Positions 33,380 to 46,243 of a DNA stretch of 64,000 bases are shown piece by piece. A model generated the notes under the pieces. It was given only the letters and a program-made list of their open reading frames with translations. It searched no databases and was not told the origin of the DNA. The translations under genes were made by a program, and so were the position numbers. The stretch is from Hymenopus coronatus (lineage: Eukaryota; Arthropoda; Insecta; Mantodea; Hymenopodidae). The stretch is taken from contig CM060895.1 in NCBI GenBank assembly GCA_030762935.1, positions 34,189,501 through 34,253,500 on the forward strand, in the 5' to 3' direction. Each line of letters begins with the position of its first letter. Position 1 is the stretch's first letter.

Positions 33380-34644
33380 TGTGATCAAGACAATCATATA
33401 ACAGCTGCAGTGTACATCTTACTAGTCAAAAAATGACACTTTTGACCTTAAAATGGGACCCCTGATATCAAATAAGTAAGAGTTTATCCCTTGGCGTTTA
33501 GAGTACAGCAGGCCAATGACTCCAAACAGGATTTGAGCTCGATAATGGTTTGACTCGATAATGAGCAAATAACTATTATAACAATACCTAGGTAAAAACG
33601 ACGGTGGCATCAGATCGACCGATCGATTCCAATTGGCTAGGGGAATGCCGCAGCACATATGATGTGTTCAGTGATGAATGGAGTGCTTTACCGTTTGCAA
33701 ATCAACATTGTACTCCACAAGAACGGTAAGTTTCGTAATTCTTTTGAATGTAGGTTAACCACGTCGTTTGGAAAGGGCGAGACTGTTATTGCGGTATTTA
33801 TTAGCAAGAAATGTGCGCGTTGTTTCTGACGTGAATGGCTAAAAACATGGACAGGGGCATCTCTTATCCAAGAGACTCATTTAACAAAACAAAGTGGAGC
33901 AACAAACAAATGAATGGGGCGAGAAGCGGACAGATATGATGATTGATTGCAAATGAAACAGTCGCAGTTATATTTTTGCACCGTCAATGATGCGCCTGCC
34001 CCGAGAGGGGGCGAGGCGTGGAGTGGGCATTTTTGTATCACTGCGCCTCGACATAATAGTTGTTTATTTAATAAATCTACTCCTGTTTCCTGAATCGTAA
34101 TCATAGGGTGCTCAGTTGTTTGCTTTTCTCTACGAGTGAGTTAACGCTGGCTATCTATTTTATAACCGGGAAAGGCACAAACTACTGGCATAATATATCG
34201 AGTATAAAAAGAACATGAACTAGTTTTTCTGCTTTTAAATATTACTTAAGACTTCAATTGCCATATTTGCGTAACTGGTGGAGAGGTAAAAACTGAAGTG
34301 CTCAATGAAATATTCCCAGGTTTCTTGAACAAATTATATTTATAAAGTAATACTGCTTACCTTTTGTTTTACGTTTCGGCTATTTACCATACATACCGCA
34401 AGTAGTGCCTATGTTTTTATAGAAAATCCTATCTATGTTATTATTAATTATTATTATTATTATTAATGAAACTGCAAACTTTTATCTTGTAGCTGAGAAA
34501 GTTGAGAAGTAGTAGTTGCATCACCAAGTTGTGGTCACGTGTAGCGGATAAGTTCTCCTATGTGACGATTAAAGTTCGGTTTTAGGTTCCGAAGCACACA
34601 CAGTTACGAACACACAGAGCATTAGAAAAAGAGGGTAGCGGGGT
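33380..34644. other. Unclassified spacer
   Basis: Contains a short TTA-repeat near 34440. No gene or shared repeat seen. Confidence 0.4.
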
Positions 34645-34848
34645 TACATTTGAAATCATTGGCGGCAACATTTTTGAAGCGGTTATTGCAAAGCTTGGGT
34701 ACAGGTACGACAAATGTCTGAATCTTTTCGATGATTATATTGAAAAGTAACCATAAGTGTAGAAAATGTTTAGTAATAAATAATTGTTTTCTATGAACTT
34801 GTCTTTTATTTATAGCCTATCGGAGGTTGAAAAACAACGCCCATCGTA
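34645..34848 (+). mobile_element. Foldback mariner (Mar-FB), solo right arm
   Basis: Matches the right arms of the two foldback mariners at 54169 and 60567 (AATCATTGGCGGCAACATTT, CATAAGTGTAGAAAA) and ends with the terminus GGAGGTTGAAAAACAACGCC then CATCG next to TA. The plus strand spells the end of a mariner transposase (RYDKCLNLFDDYIEK). The left arm and centre are missing. Confidence 0.75.
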
Positions 34849-35009
34849 ATACACAACATAATATACTGGTTTCGTTCTGCACGAGTAAATTATCATGTCA
34901 GCACTGATGCTAAGCAAGGCAACAACTGAAAATCGCAGACTATTAAAATGAACTCCGTGCCTCGTTTCGCAAGCTTTCTACTCACAATATAAAACACAAT
35001 TTTAATTCC

Positions 35010-35858
35010 TATAGCCCCTTAAGTACAAAGTACATAGTGGATAGAGAAGGTATTGTATTCCACCCAAAAATTCGATACCGAGATTTCACCGAAAATACAT
35101 GTTTTAGGACCCTTTGAATCCAAAATAAACGCATTTTCAGAAAAAGGTCCGTGTGTGTCTGTGGACAGCATAGCTCAAAAATGAAAAGACGGTTAAATAC
35201 CAAACTTGGTATTTAAGTTTGGTATCTTCCAAGGATGCGACACGAAGCTCTTCAAGAAAATCCACCCACCCCTAACTACCCTTTACATGGAAAACTTTTC
35301 GAAAATGGCTCTAATGATTTTGATTAAAATACCAGATACTAAAACCATTTTCATCATTAATGAAATGTACATCTTGAATTTTCTGGGAATAGCTTCTGAA
35401 GACCTGTTTATTCTGGATAAATTTTGCTGCATTTTGCATAACTAGTAAGCCATAAGAGATAGACAAAAACTTACTACACAAAAAACGTAGACCTCGTTAA
35501 AATACACAATTTATGTCATATACATTTTTTTCGTGGAGTTTACCGTCTTCGAGATATTCCCTGTTACTAGTTTTAATTGTAAAGTAGGTACTTATAAGTT
35601 TTTCTTTGTGCTACTCTGGCCAAGCAAAGAAGAAATTTTCAGTGACAGTCGCATAATGACAGTTTTAAAAACATTTGACTATCACTTTAGAATAGCACAT
35701 TCGTTTAGTTCCCTTCTACTTATAAACAACTAAGTAGTAAGAACATTCTGCAAATGTTTATCTCGATTAGCATTGTGCAGAAAGAATATATTCTTTTGTA
35801 AGAAGTTTGTAGAGCATCTAGAGAAAGTCATGAGAGTGTAAACACGTCAGATTTTTAT
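35010..35858 (-). mobile_element. Family H, full-length copy
   Basis: Hairpin with centre AGTACAAAGTACATAGTG at left, all interior blocks, and a 5' block with GAGAAAGTCATGAGAGTG. Confidence 0.9.
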
Positions 35859-36596
35859 CATATGTATCATAAACAACTATTTTGTGATCTTGATTAGGGA
35901 GATTCTTTGGTACATCCATAACTAAACGAAGTTTGCCGAGTTGTTGTTATGATTAACTGTGACGGTTTAAGCAAGAAATATCTGCTGGAAGGAAAGGAAG
36001 TAGTGATGCACTTTCTTTATGTGGTCATCTTTGTAATGCGTTGTATTCTAATTAAGATGAAATGGAACGAGTCTGCACACTAAATTTATTGTTATGGCCC
36101 CTAAAGTATACGTAGTGGCGAATATTTGAGGCATAATCTTTATAACCACAAATTAATTTACGATGGGTGGATACGCTACAGCGACATTTCTCTTAAAATT
36201 GCTTTGTACCTGCAAACTTAACGATAAGGCCGAAGTTGCAGGAAATTACGAAAATGGACTGTAACACATTAAAAGAAAATAGAAATGAAAATAGGTTGGT
36301 GCCTGTGCTTTGTGTATTTGCTTTCCATTTTGCACATTAGCGTTCGTGTTAAGTGTCCATTACATTCAGCATTGTTCGTGAGCATCAGTTTGACCTCATT
36401 CCAGCTCAAGCTTACATTAGCCTTTTCTAATTAAAACGACTGCGAACTTCACAAAACATTGAGCAATAAATGTGTTTAAAGGTACCCTATAGGGATCTAA
36501 AACATGGTAAACATCTACTAATTGCAATATTTAATATGTGATTAGCTTCTACAACAGTTCTGTTTTATGCAGCTCATAGTAACACAAAAAGAAAAA
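35859..36596. other. Unclassified spacer
   Basis: No gene or shared repeat seen. Confidence 0.45.
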
Positions 36597-36988
36597 AAAA
36601 TTATGTGTTCTGATGTTCCCTACATCTCTGCAACAAATTATTGTTAATAAGCGTATTCTTCTATTTACTTCATGCTAATCGAGGTAAACATTAGCAGAAA
36701 TGGTCTTATTACTGAGCTATTTATAAGTAGAAGGGAAATAAGGGAATACACTAAGCTAAACCGACAATCAAATGTTTTAAAATGTGTTTGTAATGGGTTC
36801 AAATCCGTTTCTTAGTGTGGCCAGGAGTTGACAAGAATACGTATGAGAAAAGTTCAAGCATTTTAAAACTGAAACTAATAAAAAGGAATATCTCGCAAAC
36901 GGTCCACTCCACGAAAAAAAAAAAAAATACATGATTTAACGAAATCTACAGGTTTGTGCAGTAAATTGTACATACGAGCCAGAGAAAG
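36597..36988 (+). mobile_element. Family H, copy with 3' interior deleted
   Basis: The 5' two-fifths runs on to GTGCAGTAAATTGTACATAC and then straight to the terminal AGAGAAAGTAAA, skipping about 450 bp. Confidence 0.8.
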
Positions 36989-37004
36989 TAAAGATCAATC
37001 ACTG

Positions 37005-37065
37005 TAGGAATAGTTTGTTTGCACAACAGATAGAGAAAGTCATGTGAATAGAACATCAGCTTTTT
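37005..37065 (-). mobile_element. Family H, 5'-end fragment
   Basis: The terminal 60 bp of the 5' end (GATAGAGAAAGTCATGTGAA on plus) is wedged between two copies. Confidence 0.75.
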
Positions 37066-37620
37066 ACTTTCTGTACACGTACTATTTATATAGTATAGAG
37101 AATATGCTATGTACATAGTATATAGAGAAGGTATTGTATTGCATCCAAAAATTCAATACTGAGATGTTACCGGAAATATGTTTAGGGACCCCTGAATCCA
37201 ATCATTTTTAGGGCAGCATTGCTCAAAAATGAAAACTCCATTGAATACAAAACACAATATTCAAATTCAGCATGTGCTAAGGATGCGACACGAAAACTTT
37301 CAAGAAAATCCACCCCCAACTATAATTTAAATGGAAAAAATTCGAAAATGTTGATTTTCTTAAAAATTGCTCTAACGATGTTGATTAAAATTTCTTATAT
37401 TTAAGATATTTACATGACAAAATATATATCTTGATTTTTCTAGGAAAAGCCTCTGAAGACCTCTTTATTCTGGATACTTTTTTCTGGATTTTGCATAACT
37501 GGTAAATCGTGAGAGATAGACAAAAACTAGTATATTCCCTTATTTCTCTTCTACCAACAAGAAAGCAAGTGATGAGGTCAATTCGCTAATGTTTCTCTCG
37601 ATTATCTTGACGTAGATAAA
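37066..37620 (-). mobile_element. Family H, internally deleted copy
   Basis: Begins with a duplicated hairpin stretch (two ATGTACATAGTAT-like repeats), has central blocks, and drops part of the 5' interior. Confidence 0.8.
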
Positions 37621-38492
37621 AAAATCTGTGTACCATTCACATGACTTTCTCCATATCCCTGCATCAAATAATTTCTACAAAGCTTATACTTCTATTTACC
37701 TAATGCTAATCAGAAAAAATTAGCAGAAATAGTCTAATTACTCGCTTTCTTGTAAGTAGAAGCGAAATAAAGGACAACCGTAGGTTAAAGTGATAGTCAA
37801 AAGCTGGTTGCTATGTCAATGAAGTTCCTTTGTTTATATGGATAGGAATTGACAAGTTCCTGTATGAGAAAAGTATACGTTTTTCATAGCAGAAACCAAA
37901 AATAAGTAATGTCACAAAAACGACAAACTCCACGAAAAAAATGTATATAACATAAATTGTGTGTTTTAATGTGCTCTACATTTTTTCTGTAGTAAGTTTT
38001 TGTCCATCTCTTACGGTTTAGCAGTTATTCAAAATTCAGTAAAATTCATCCAGATTAAACTACTCTTCAGAGGCTATTCCCAGAAAATTCAAGATATATT
38101 TCATTTTTCAGGTAAATATGTTTAATATACGAAATTTTAATCAAAATCGTTAGAGCCATTTTTGAGAAAATCAAAATTTTCGTAAAAAGTTCCATGTAAA
38201 GGGTAGTTGAGGGGTGGGGGGATTTTTCTCAAAATCTTCGTGTCGCATCCCTGGAAAATACTAAACTTAAATACCAAGTTTGGTATTCTACCGACTTTTC
38301 GTTTTTAAGTTATCGTGTTCACAGACACACGGACACACACACACACACACACGGACCTTTTTGTGAAACTGATTTTTTATATTGGGGACCCTAAAACATA
38401 TATTTCCGGTGAAATCTCGGTATCGAATTTTTGGTGGAGTGCAATACTTTCTCTATACACTATGTAGATAGTGCGTATGGAGAGAGTAAAAA
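37621..38492 (+). mobile_element. Family H, full-length copy
   Basis: 5' block GTGTACCATTCACATGACTT to the hairpin TATGTAGATAGTGCG and GAGAGAGTAAA. A CA-rich tract lies before GGACCTTTTTGTGAAA. Confidence 0.9.
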
Positions 38493-38566
38493 AGTATCTT
38501 TTGTGAGAACAATTTGTTTGTGGAACAGCTAGAGAAAGTTATGTAAATGGTAACATAAGATTTTTA
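38493..38566 (-). mobile_element. Family H, 5'-end fragment
   Basis: The terminal 5' segment only, between a plus copy and a minus copy. The same wedge arrangement is seen at 37005. Confidence 0.75.
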
Positions 38567-39458
38567 TTACTTTCTCTATACGAACTATGTACATAGTGTA
38601 TAGAGAAGGTATTGCACTCCATCCAAAAATTCGATACCCAGATTTCACCGGAAATATATGTTTTAGGTTCCCCAATATCCAAAAAAAGCATTTTCACAAA
38701 AAGGTCTGTGCGTGTGTGTGTGTGTGTGTGTGTGTCAGTGTATCCGTGTGTCTGTGAACACGATAACTCAAAAACGAAAAGTCGGTAAAATACCAAACTT
38801 GGCATTTAAGTTTAGTATCTTCCAGGGATGTGACACGAAGATTTTGAGAAAAATCCCCCCACCCCCAACTACCCTTTACATGGAACTTTTTTCGAAAATT
38901 TTGATTTTCTCAAAAATGGCTCTAACGATTTTGATTACAATTTCGTATATTAAAGGTATTTATCTGACAAATAAAATGTATATCTTGAATTTTCTGGGAA
39001 TAGCCTTTGAAGAGTAGTTTATTCTGTATGAATTTTACTGAATTTTGAATAACTGCTAAACCGTAAGAGATGGACAAAAACGTACTGCACAAAAAATGTA
39101 GTGCACATTAAAACACACATTTTATGTTATTTACATTTGTTTCGTGGAGTTCGTCGTTTTTGAGACATTCCTTATTTTGGTTTATGCTATGAAAAACGTA
39201 TACTTTTCTCACTTAGGAACTTGTCAACTCCTATCCATATAAACAAAGTAACATCATTGACATAGCAACCAGCTTTTGACTATCACTTTAACCTATGGTA
39301 GTCCCTTATTTCGCTTCTAATTACAAGGAAGCAAGTAATAAGACTATTTCTGCTATTTTTTTCTGATGAGCATAAAGTAAATAGAAGTATAAGCTTTTTA
39401 AGAATAATTTGTTGCAGGGATATAGAGAAAGTCATGTGAATGGTACACATCAGATTTT
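38567..39458 (-). mobile_element. Family H, full-length copy
   Basis: All blocks present. It carries a GT microsatellite (38711-38735) in the CA/GT tract. Confidence 0.9.
38711..38735 (+). repeat. (GT)n microsatellite
   Basis: About 12 units, grown from the CA/GT tract of a family H copy. Confidence 0.9.
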
Positions 39459-40007
39459 TTACACAATGCTAATCAAGACAAACATTACCAGAAATGTCGG
39501 ATTGCTTAGTTCCTTATTAGCAGAAGGGAAATAGAATACATTAGGCTAAGACGACAGTCAAATCTTTTAAAAGCTGTCGCTATGATATTGTTTGGCCAGG
39601 ACAAAAACAAAGAGATGTGAAGTGGATGAGGAGTTACCGTTTTGAAAAAGTTGAAGTAGTTTAAAATTGAAACAAATAACAAGGAATATTCTGGAAATAG
39701 CTCTACAAAAAATGTATATGACATAAACTGTACGTTTCAACGTTCTACATTTTTTGTGCAGTAAGTTTCTGTCTATCTCTTACGGTTTGCCAGGAATACA
39801 AAAGACACTCAGAATGAAGAGGACTTCAGCGACTACTCCAAGATAATTCATGGTGTACATTTTATTCGCCATGTAAATCTCTTTAATATACAGTATTTTC
39901 ATCAAAATCTTTACAGCGGTAATTTGGGGTGGTGCGATTCTCTTGAAGATTTTCGTGTTGCATCTTTGGAACTTTTTAAGTTTATTTTCGTTTTTGTTAT
40001 GCCGTCT

Positions 40008-40047
<40 letters not shown>

Positions 40048-40172
40048 ACGCACTTTTTTCAGGGGACCTCAAACATTTGTTTTCGGTGAAATCTTGGTAT
40101 CGTATTTTTTGGGTCGAATAAAATACCTTCACGATCTACCATGTGCATTGTATATAAGCGCTAGAGAAAATA
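39459..40172 (+). mobile_element. Family H, 5'-truncated copy
   Basis: Starts inside the 5' third (AATGCTAATCAAGACAAACA) and runs to a degenerate terminus ATAAGCGCTAGAGAAAATAA. It includes a long AC tract. Confidence 0.85.
40010..40045 (+). repeat. (AC)n microsatellite
   Basis: About 17 units in the CA/GT tract of a family H copy. Confidence 0.95.
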
Positions 40173-40204
40173 ATATTACATTCTATCCAATTTCACTGCA
40201 GATA

Positions 40205-40384
40205 CACTTCTTATGATTAATGTTGCATTCATATGACTTTCTCCACTTACACGTTTACAACTGTCCTGACACAAGTTCATTCTTCTGTCTACTCCTTGAT
40301 AATCCAGATAAACTTTCAATATACATTTACATTTTTTATTTTGGGTATACAAGCATACAGTAGGCCAAAGTAAAGGTCAGAGTT
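40205..40384 (+). mobile_element. Family H, 5' fragment
   Basis: 5' block (GTTGCATTCATATGACTTTC) and early interior, joined tail-first to a minus copy. Confidence 0.7.
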
Positions 40385-41165
40385 TTACTTTCTCTACTTA
40401 GTACACAGGTAAAGAGGGAATTGCATTCCACCCCGAAATTCGATACCGATATTTCGCTGGAAATACACTTTTTTTTTTAAAATGTGTGTGTAAGCAACGT
40501 AACTCAAAAGCTAAACGTCCAAGTATAAAATTTGATAATTAAGCTCAACATCTGTATGTGAACAGCATAACTCAAAAACGAAAAGTGGTTGAAATGCAGA
40601 ACTCGGTAATTAGTTCAGCATCTTCCAAGGATGCGACAGGATGATTTTGAAGAAAATCTTCCCACCCCAAACTGGTCTTTACATGGAAAATGTTTCGAAA
40701 AATATTGATTTTCTCAGAAAAAGCTCACGTGTTTAAGATATTTGTTTGCCAAATGAAATTGTTTATCTTCAATGGTCTAAACCCCTGTTCATTCTGAATG
40801 AATGTCGCAGAATTGATAAACTGTAAGAGATACACAAACTTATCTGCATAAAACATGCAGGTTTCGTTAAAACAAATAATGTTAAATAAATTTGTTCGAG
40901 ATATTTCTTGTTACTGGTTATAAAATGTCCAATAGTAATACACAAATGAAAGCAGTTATTCACTTTTTTCACCCTGGCCATGCAAAGAAAAGGGAATTTC
41001 AATTGTATCCCGCAGCAACCAACTTTAGCCAAGTGTACCCCTCTATCGGTTTTACTTAAAAAGATGTAAGTAATACAACCTTTTCTGATAATACTTATCT
41101 TGATTAGCGTGTATGAATAGCTTGTTTCCAAAATAGGCTTGGAAAGACACGTGAAAAGTATTTAT
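40385..41165 (-). mobile_element. Family H, near full-length copy
   Basis: 3' end with degenerate hairpin (CTTAGTACACAGGTAAAGAG). The CTCAAAAACGAAAAGTG block is partly duplicated near 40505-40580. Confidence 0.8.
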
Positions 41166-42234
41166 TTTAATTGAAAGCCACATTAGGGGGGCTGCATCAT
41201 ATAAAATCCAAGTAGCTTTAGGTAATTTTTTACGCTTAGACTCTTTACAGAATGGCAAACGTACAAAACAAAAAGGCTACTGATGGTATAAAATAACGCA
41301 GAATATAGTGTGTTTGATTTTAATCACCTGATAGAGCTCTAACCACTCACATCGAGTGGACGAAATTGAATCCCTTTTGATTTCGGCTGTCTATATTCAG
41401 CTCTTTATTTACGTTTTTCAGATATTCTTTATTATGCATATTAGTTTCTATTGGTTGTAGTACTTCAAGTCCCTGGCTAATTAATATCTGCTTCACTCGT
41501 TCGGCTGAAGGGCGTGGAATAAATTATGACATTTTAGTGTTATGCTCTCCCTAATTAAAACTACATGTTATTCATTTCTTGGAAACTCACTGAAAATCGT
41601 TACTTTAAATACCAAACTCTCATTGCTATATTTTTAGTATTTTTTCTGTATGTTTGGAGTTTATTTTTACTATTTTACAGTCATATTGAGCCTTCTAACA
41701 GCAAAATATATACATTCCCAATCATTAAATCAATGCATCTATGATTTTGACTAAAATTTGTGAAAAATTAAAATATATTTTGAAACTAAAATTATATAAG
41801 TTCTAAACTTTACGAGAATATGTAATTCTTTCTCCCACTTGGCACTATTTAACCACCAATTAAATGGTGGTTAAGTGGCATTACGCCTTAGGTAGGTGGG
41901 CTTATGCTTATAAATAAGCATTGCCAATTTTAAGCTTATTAACATTCCACACGATGAAATTGTTCACCAATTTGTTTCAATATTTGACACTACTTATCAA
42001 TAGCACGTTAAAGAAAACAGCCATAAATTTTCGATATAATGATCCATTTTTAATAAATAAGATCACAGGAGTTTTGGAAAGCAATAATTTCTCTACACTA
42101 ATTGGAGTTATTATAAAATATAACAGGACAAACCTATTTGTAAACTCATTTACTGTAAAAAATATGCATGAGACTCGTTTTTATTAGAATAATGGACAAA
42201 AGTTTACTTTGAACTACAGAAAGGATTTCACGCT
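41166..42234. other. Unclassified spacer with a strong hairpin
   Basis: TTAACCACCA (41849-41858) and TGGTGGTTAA (41865-41874) form a perfect 10-bp stem with a 6-base loop. An 88-codon frame at 41921-42187 is AT-rich and unrecognised. Nothing else seen. Confidence 0.4.
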
Positions 42235-42930
42235 TTTTTATTTTCTTTACACCTTTTTATGTACATGGTGTATAGAAAAGGTATTGTATTCCACCCAAAA
42301 ATTCGATCCACATGTTTTGGGTCACTCTGAACAAAAAAAAAAGCATTTTTGGAAAAAGTTCGTGTGTGTGTGTGTGTGCGTGCGCGCGCCTGTGGGCACC
42401 ATAGCTCAAAAACGAAAACACCGTTAAATACCAGACTTGGTATTCAAGAAAATCCCCCTGCCTCAAACATGGAAAAATTTCGAAAATTTTGATTTTCTAA
42501 AATATGGTTTTAACGAGTTTGTTAAAATATCTTATATTTGAAATATTAAATGCCAAATAAAATGTATAACTTGAATTTTCTGGGAATAGCCTATGAGGAC
42601 CTCTTTATCCTGGATGATTGTTATTGATCTGTGCATTACTGGTAAACCTTAAGAGATAGATCAAAACTTACTACACAAAAAATGTAGAGCACGATAAAAC
42701 ACACCTGTACATTTCTTCGTGGAGTTGGTCTTTTTTTTTTTTTTTTTGATATTCCTTGATATTGGTTTCAGATTTAAAAACCTTATACTTTTCTCAAACA
42801 GGAATTTGTCAACTCCTGTCCATACAAACAAAGAAACATAGCAACCAGCTTTTGACTGTCACTTTAACCTTATTTCACTTCTACTTACAAGGAAGCAAGT
42901 AATAAGACTATTTTCGTTAATTTTTCTCGA
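42235..42930 (-). mobile_element. Family H, 5'-truncated copy
   Basis: Terminal hairpin, GT-rich tract and interior to the TTAATTTTTCTCGAT block, where the copy breaks off against about 130 bp of unrelated sequence. Confidence 0.85.
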
Positions 42931-43066
42931 TCCACCACATTACTCCTAGCCTAACCTAGCGTAATCTAACCTCGACTAAATCTCGAAACGAGAGGAACCT
43001 GTCGTTCGCAGCGTCTCTCAGCATACAGCCTTACGGCCTCAGCTCGCTTCATATTCATTTTTCAAA

Positions 43067-44168
43067 AAAATCTGATGTGTTCCATTCACATGACTTTCTC
43101 TATATCACTGCAACAAATTATTCTATTTACTTTATCTAATGGAGCTTATTACTTGATTCCTTGTTAGTAGAAGCGAAATAAGGGGGTACCATAGGTTAAA
43201 GTGATAGTCAAAAGCTGGTTGCTCCTCGACTGAGGTTCCTTTGTTTGTATGGACACGAGTTCACAAAGTCCTGTACGAGAAAAGTATAAGTCTTTATAGC
43301 TGAAAAAAACAAGGAATATCTCAAAAACAGTATAAGTCTTTATAGCTGAAAAAAAAACAAGGAATATCTCAAAAACAATCAACTCCACGAAAAAAATGTA
43401 TATAATATAACTTGTGTGTTTTAAGGTGCTCTACATTTGTTGTGTGATAAGGTTTTGTCCATCTCTTACGGTTTAGCAGTTATTCAAAATTCAGTAAAAT
43501 TGACCCAGAATAAAGTTGTCTTCAGAGGCCATTCCCAGAAAATTAAAAACATACTTTTTATTCAAGATCTTCTCGGGCTTCTAGCCAGGTAAAAACTTGG
43601 CTTGACACCAACGTTTCGAAGAAGTGCATCTTCCTCGTCTTCAGGGTGAACTGAAGACGAGGAAGATGCACTTCTTCGAAACGTTGGTGTCAAGCCAAGT
43701 TTTTACCTGGCTAGAAGCCCGAGAAGATCTTGAATTAACACGTCGCCAGGAAAGCTATAGTTCTTATTTTATACTTTTTATTTATCATGTAAATATCTTT
43801 AATATACGATATTAATCAAAATCGTTAGCCATTTTTTTTGAAAATCAACATTTTCGAAAAAAGTTACATGTAAAGGGTAGTTTGGGGTGGGGCGATTTTT
43901 CTCAAAATCTTCGTGTTGCATTCCTGGAAGATACTAAACTTAAATACCAAGTTTGGTATTTTACCGACTTTTCGTTTTTGAGTTATCGTGTTCACACACA
44001 CACAAGGACCTTTTTGTGAAAATGCTTTTCTTTATTATTTTTTTTTTTTTTTAGATATTGGGGACCCTAAAACATATATTTCCGGTGATATTTCGGTATC
44101 GAATTTTTGGGTGGAGTGCAATACCTTCTCTATACACTATGTACATAGTGCGTATAGAGAAAGTAAAA
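43067..44168 (+). mobile_element. Family H, full-length copy carrying an insertion
   Basis: 5' block ATGTGTTCCATTCACATGA to a very well-kept hairpin (CACTATGTACATAGTGCG) and TAGAGAAAGTAAAA. A short internal duplication lies at about 43265-43380. The 208-bp palindromic insertion is described separately. Confidence 0.9.
43551..43782. mobile_element. Penelope-like palindromic insertion with 12-bp target duplication
   Basis: ATACTTTTTATT occurs at 43551-43562 and 43771-43782, bracketing 208 bp absent from other family H copies. Inside, 43560-43644 and 43651-43735 are perfect reverse complements (85 bp each, 6-base spacer). A 35-bp tail follows (ACACGTCGCCAGGAAAGC). Each arm contains CTGAAGA, an 8-bp stem, and CGAAACGTTGGTGTC. 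This resembles the hammerhead-type motif that Penelope-like elements carry in their terminal repeats, but the core is not canonical by one base. No coding part remains. Confidence 0.6.
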
Positions 44169-45409
44169 ACACAAGATCCATTCAATTTTAGCTTACCTTA
44201 ATATTTCGTTGATACAACAATCAGCGCTTTTCTTGGGTTTATATTTACATTTGAACAAACACTCTGCTAGTATCCATGTTTAATAAATAACTCAATTTAC
44301 TCTGAGGAAAACAATACCCAGTTCACATTCACTTTCACATATGCTCAACAACATGACTATTGCTCTTTCTTTTCCAATTAAAAAACTATTAATCTACTCA
44401 AAATGTAGAATGAACTATCACGTGAGCAGAGCATTGAATAGATTGACCACTACTTCGACACACTGCATTGACAGAACAAATTAACCAAATCTCTGGCAAC
44501 CTAGAAAGACACAACAATGTGCTCAGTCCTAAAAATTAGTAAACACTTTAAACATTAATTAAATTACTCAAGGACCAAGCACTTCCGAGATATACTCCAT
44601 ATAGAACTGTGGCTCAAAATTTAGAATAAGTACATACTACACTTGCAAAAAATTAAAAAATCTGTTCTGAAGTTAAACTAAACTTTTACCGAATCATTTG
44701 AGGATCTTTTTCAAACGCTGAACACGTTGACACTTCCTTGTGAATATATTCTAATACTTATGTGTTTCCATTTCAAATATCAAAAATACTTTGCAAAAAT
44801 ATAAACGTATATAATATAAATACTAGACAAACAATGGATTCAGACATCCCAGGCTGGCTTACCTTGTTACCAAAAGGAAGTGCTGTAATTATTATGAATG
44901 TGTCAGAATATCCAATGCCCCATCGAATGACTTAACAATTAATATCTTCGAGGAAAATAGAAAAATGCAAGTCATCTCTTAAAAACTTTCTATGCAGCAA
45001 GGCATATAATGAATATAAGAGTTTATGGATGATCAGTAAAATGTGCCCAAAACAAAACATTGGAATTATACAATAGATATAAACCTTGAATGTTCTTCCA
45101 GCATGTTTCACATAGCTAAGTTAGAACCGCTAATTTAAAAACCATAACCATCAGAACGATCAGAATAACATATAGATTCAAAACGACAATACAAAAACGG
45201 CACCAAACATATAACAGTAAAGTAAACAAGAATAGCCTGAAGCTGGCGGGAGTAGTACCAACTTGATGGTGTAACAACAGAGCCAGAGGCAGCATGACCA
45301 ACCTTGAGCTTGGGTGTATATTATGGATGGGAAACCAACAAAAACTACAGCGACTGGATAATCATATCTGCTGATGTTAAATACTGCCAGCATAGTAATG
45401 TATTAACAC
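44169..45409. other. Unclassified spacer
   Basis: AT-rich, low in repeats shared with the window. Short minus-strand frames near 45116-45393 are hydrophobic but unrecognised and lack splice context. No gene called. Confidence 0.4.
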
Positions 45410-46243
45410 ATTTTACTTTCTCTACACGTACTATGTACATAGTGTATAGAGAAGGTATTGTATTGCACCCAAAAATTCTATATCGAGATTTCACCGGAAA
45501 TATATGTTTTAGACCCCTTGAATCCAAAAAAAAGCATTTTTAAAAAAATGTCCATGTGTGTGCAGCATAGCTCAAAAACGAAAAGACCGTTAAAAACCAA
45601 ACTTGGTATTTAATTTTGGTATGTTCCAAGGATGCGACACGAAGATTTTCAAGAAAATCTCCCCACCCCAAACTACCCTTTACATGGGAAAAACTTAAAA
45701 AATTTTGTATTTCTTAAAAATCGCTCTAACGATTTCGATTAATATATCTTATATTTAAGATATTTGATATCCAAAGAAAATGTATATCTTGAATTTTCTG
45801 GAAATAGCCTCTGAAGCTACTTTATTCTGGATGAATTTTACGGAATTTTACTTAACTGCTAAACCGTAAGAGATGGACAAAAACTTACCACACAACAAAA
45901 TATGTAGAGAACGATAAAATACACAATTTATGTTATGCATATTTTAGTGGAGTTGATCGTTTTTAAGATATTCCTGGTTTTTCGTTTCAGCTTTGAAAAA
46001 CTTATACTTTTCTCATACAGGAATTTGTCAACTCTTGTCCATACAAACCAAGGAACATCAGTCACATAGCAACCAGCTTTTGACTATCAGTTTAACCTAT
46101 GGTGCTCCCTTATTTAACTTCTACTTACAAGAAAGCAAGTAATAAGACTATTTCTGCTAAGTTTTTCTCGATTAGCATGACGTAAATAGAAGCAAAAGCT
46201 TTTAAACAATAATTAGAGAAAGGCATGTGAATGGAACATATGA
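45410..46243 (-). mobile_element. Family H, full-length copy
   Basis: Canonical hairpin (TACTATGTACATAGTGTA) at left, all interior blocks, and 5' block AAAGGCATGTGAATGGAACA on plus. Confidence 0.9.

Noticed and set aside
43651..43735. Active hammerhead ribozyme
   Set aside because: CUGAAGA and GAAAC are present, but an extra base sits between the core and stem II, and stem I is not evident. Kept only as a similarity to Penelope-like repeats.
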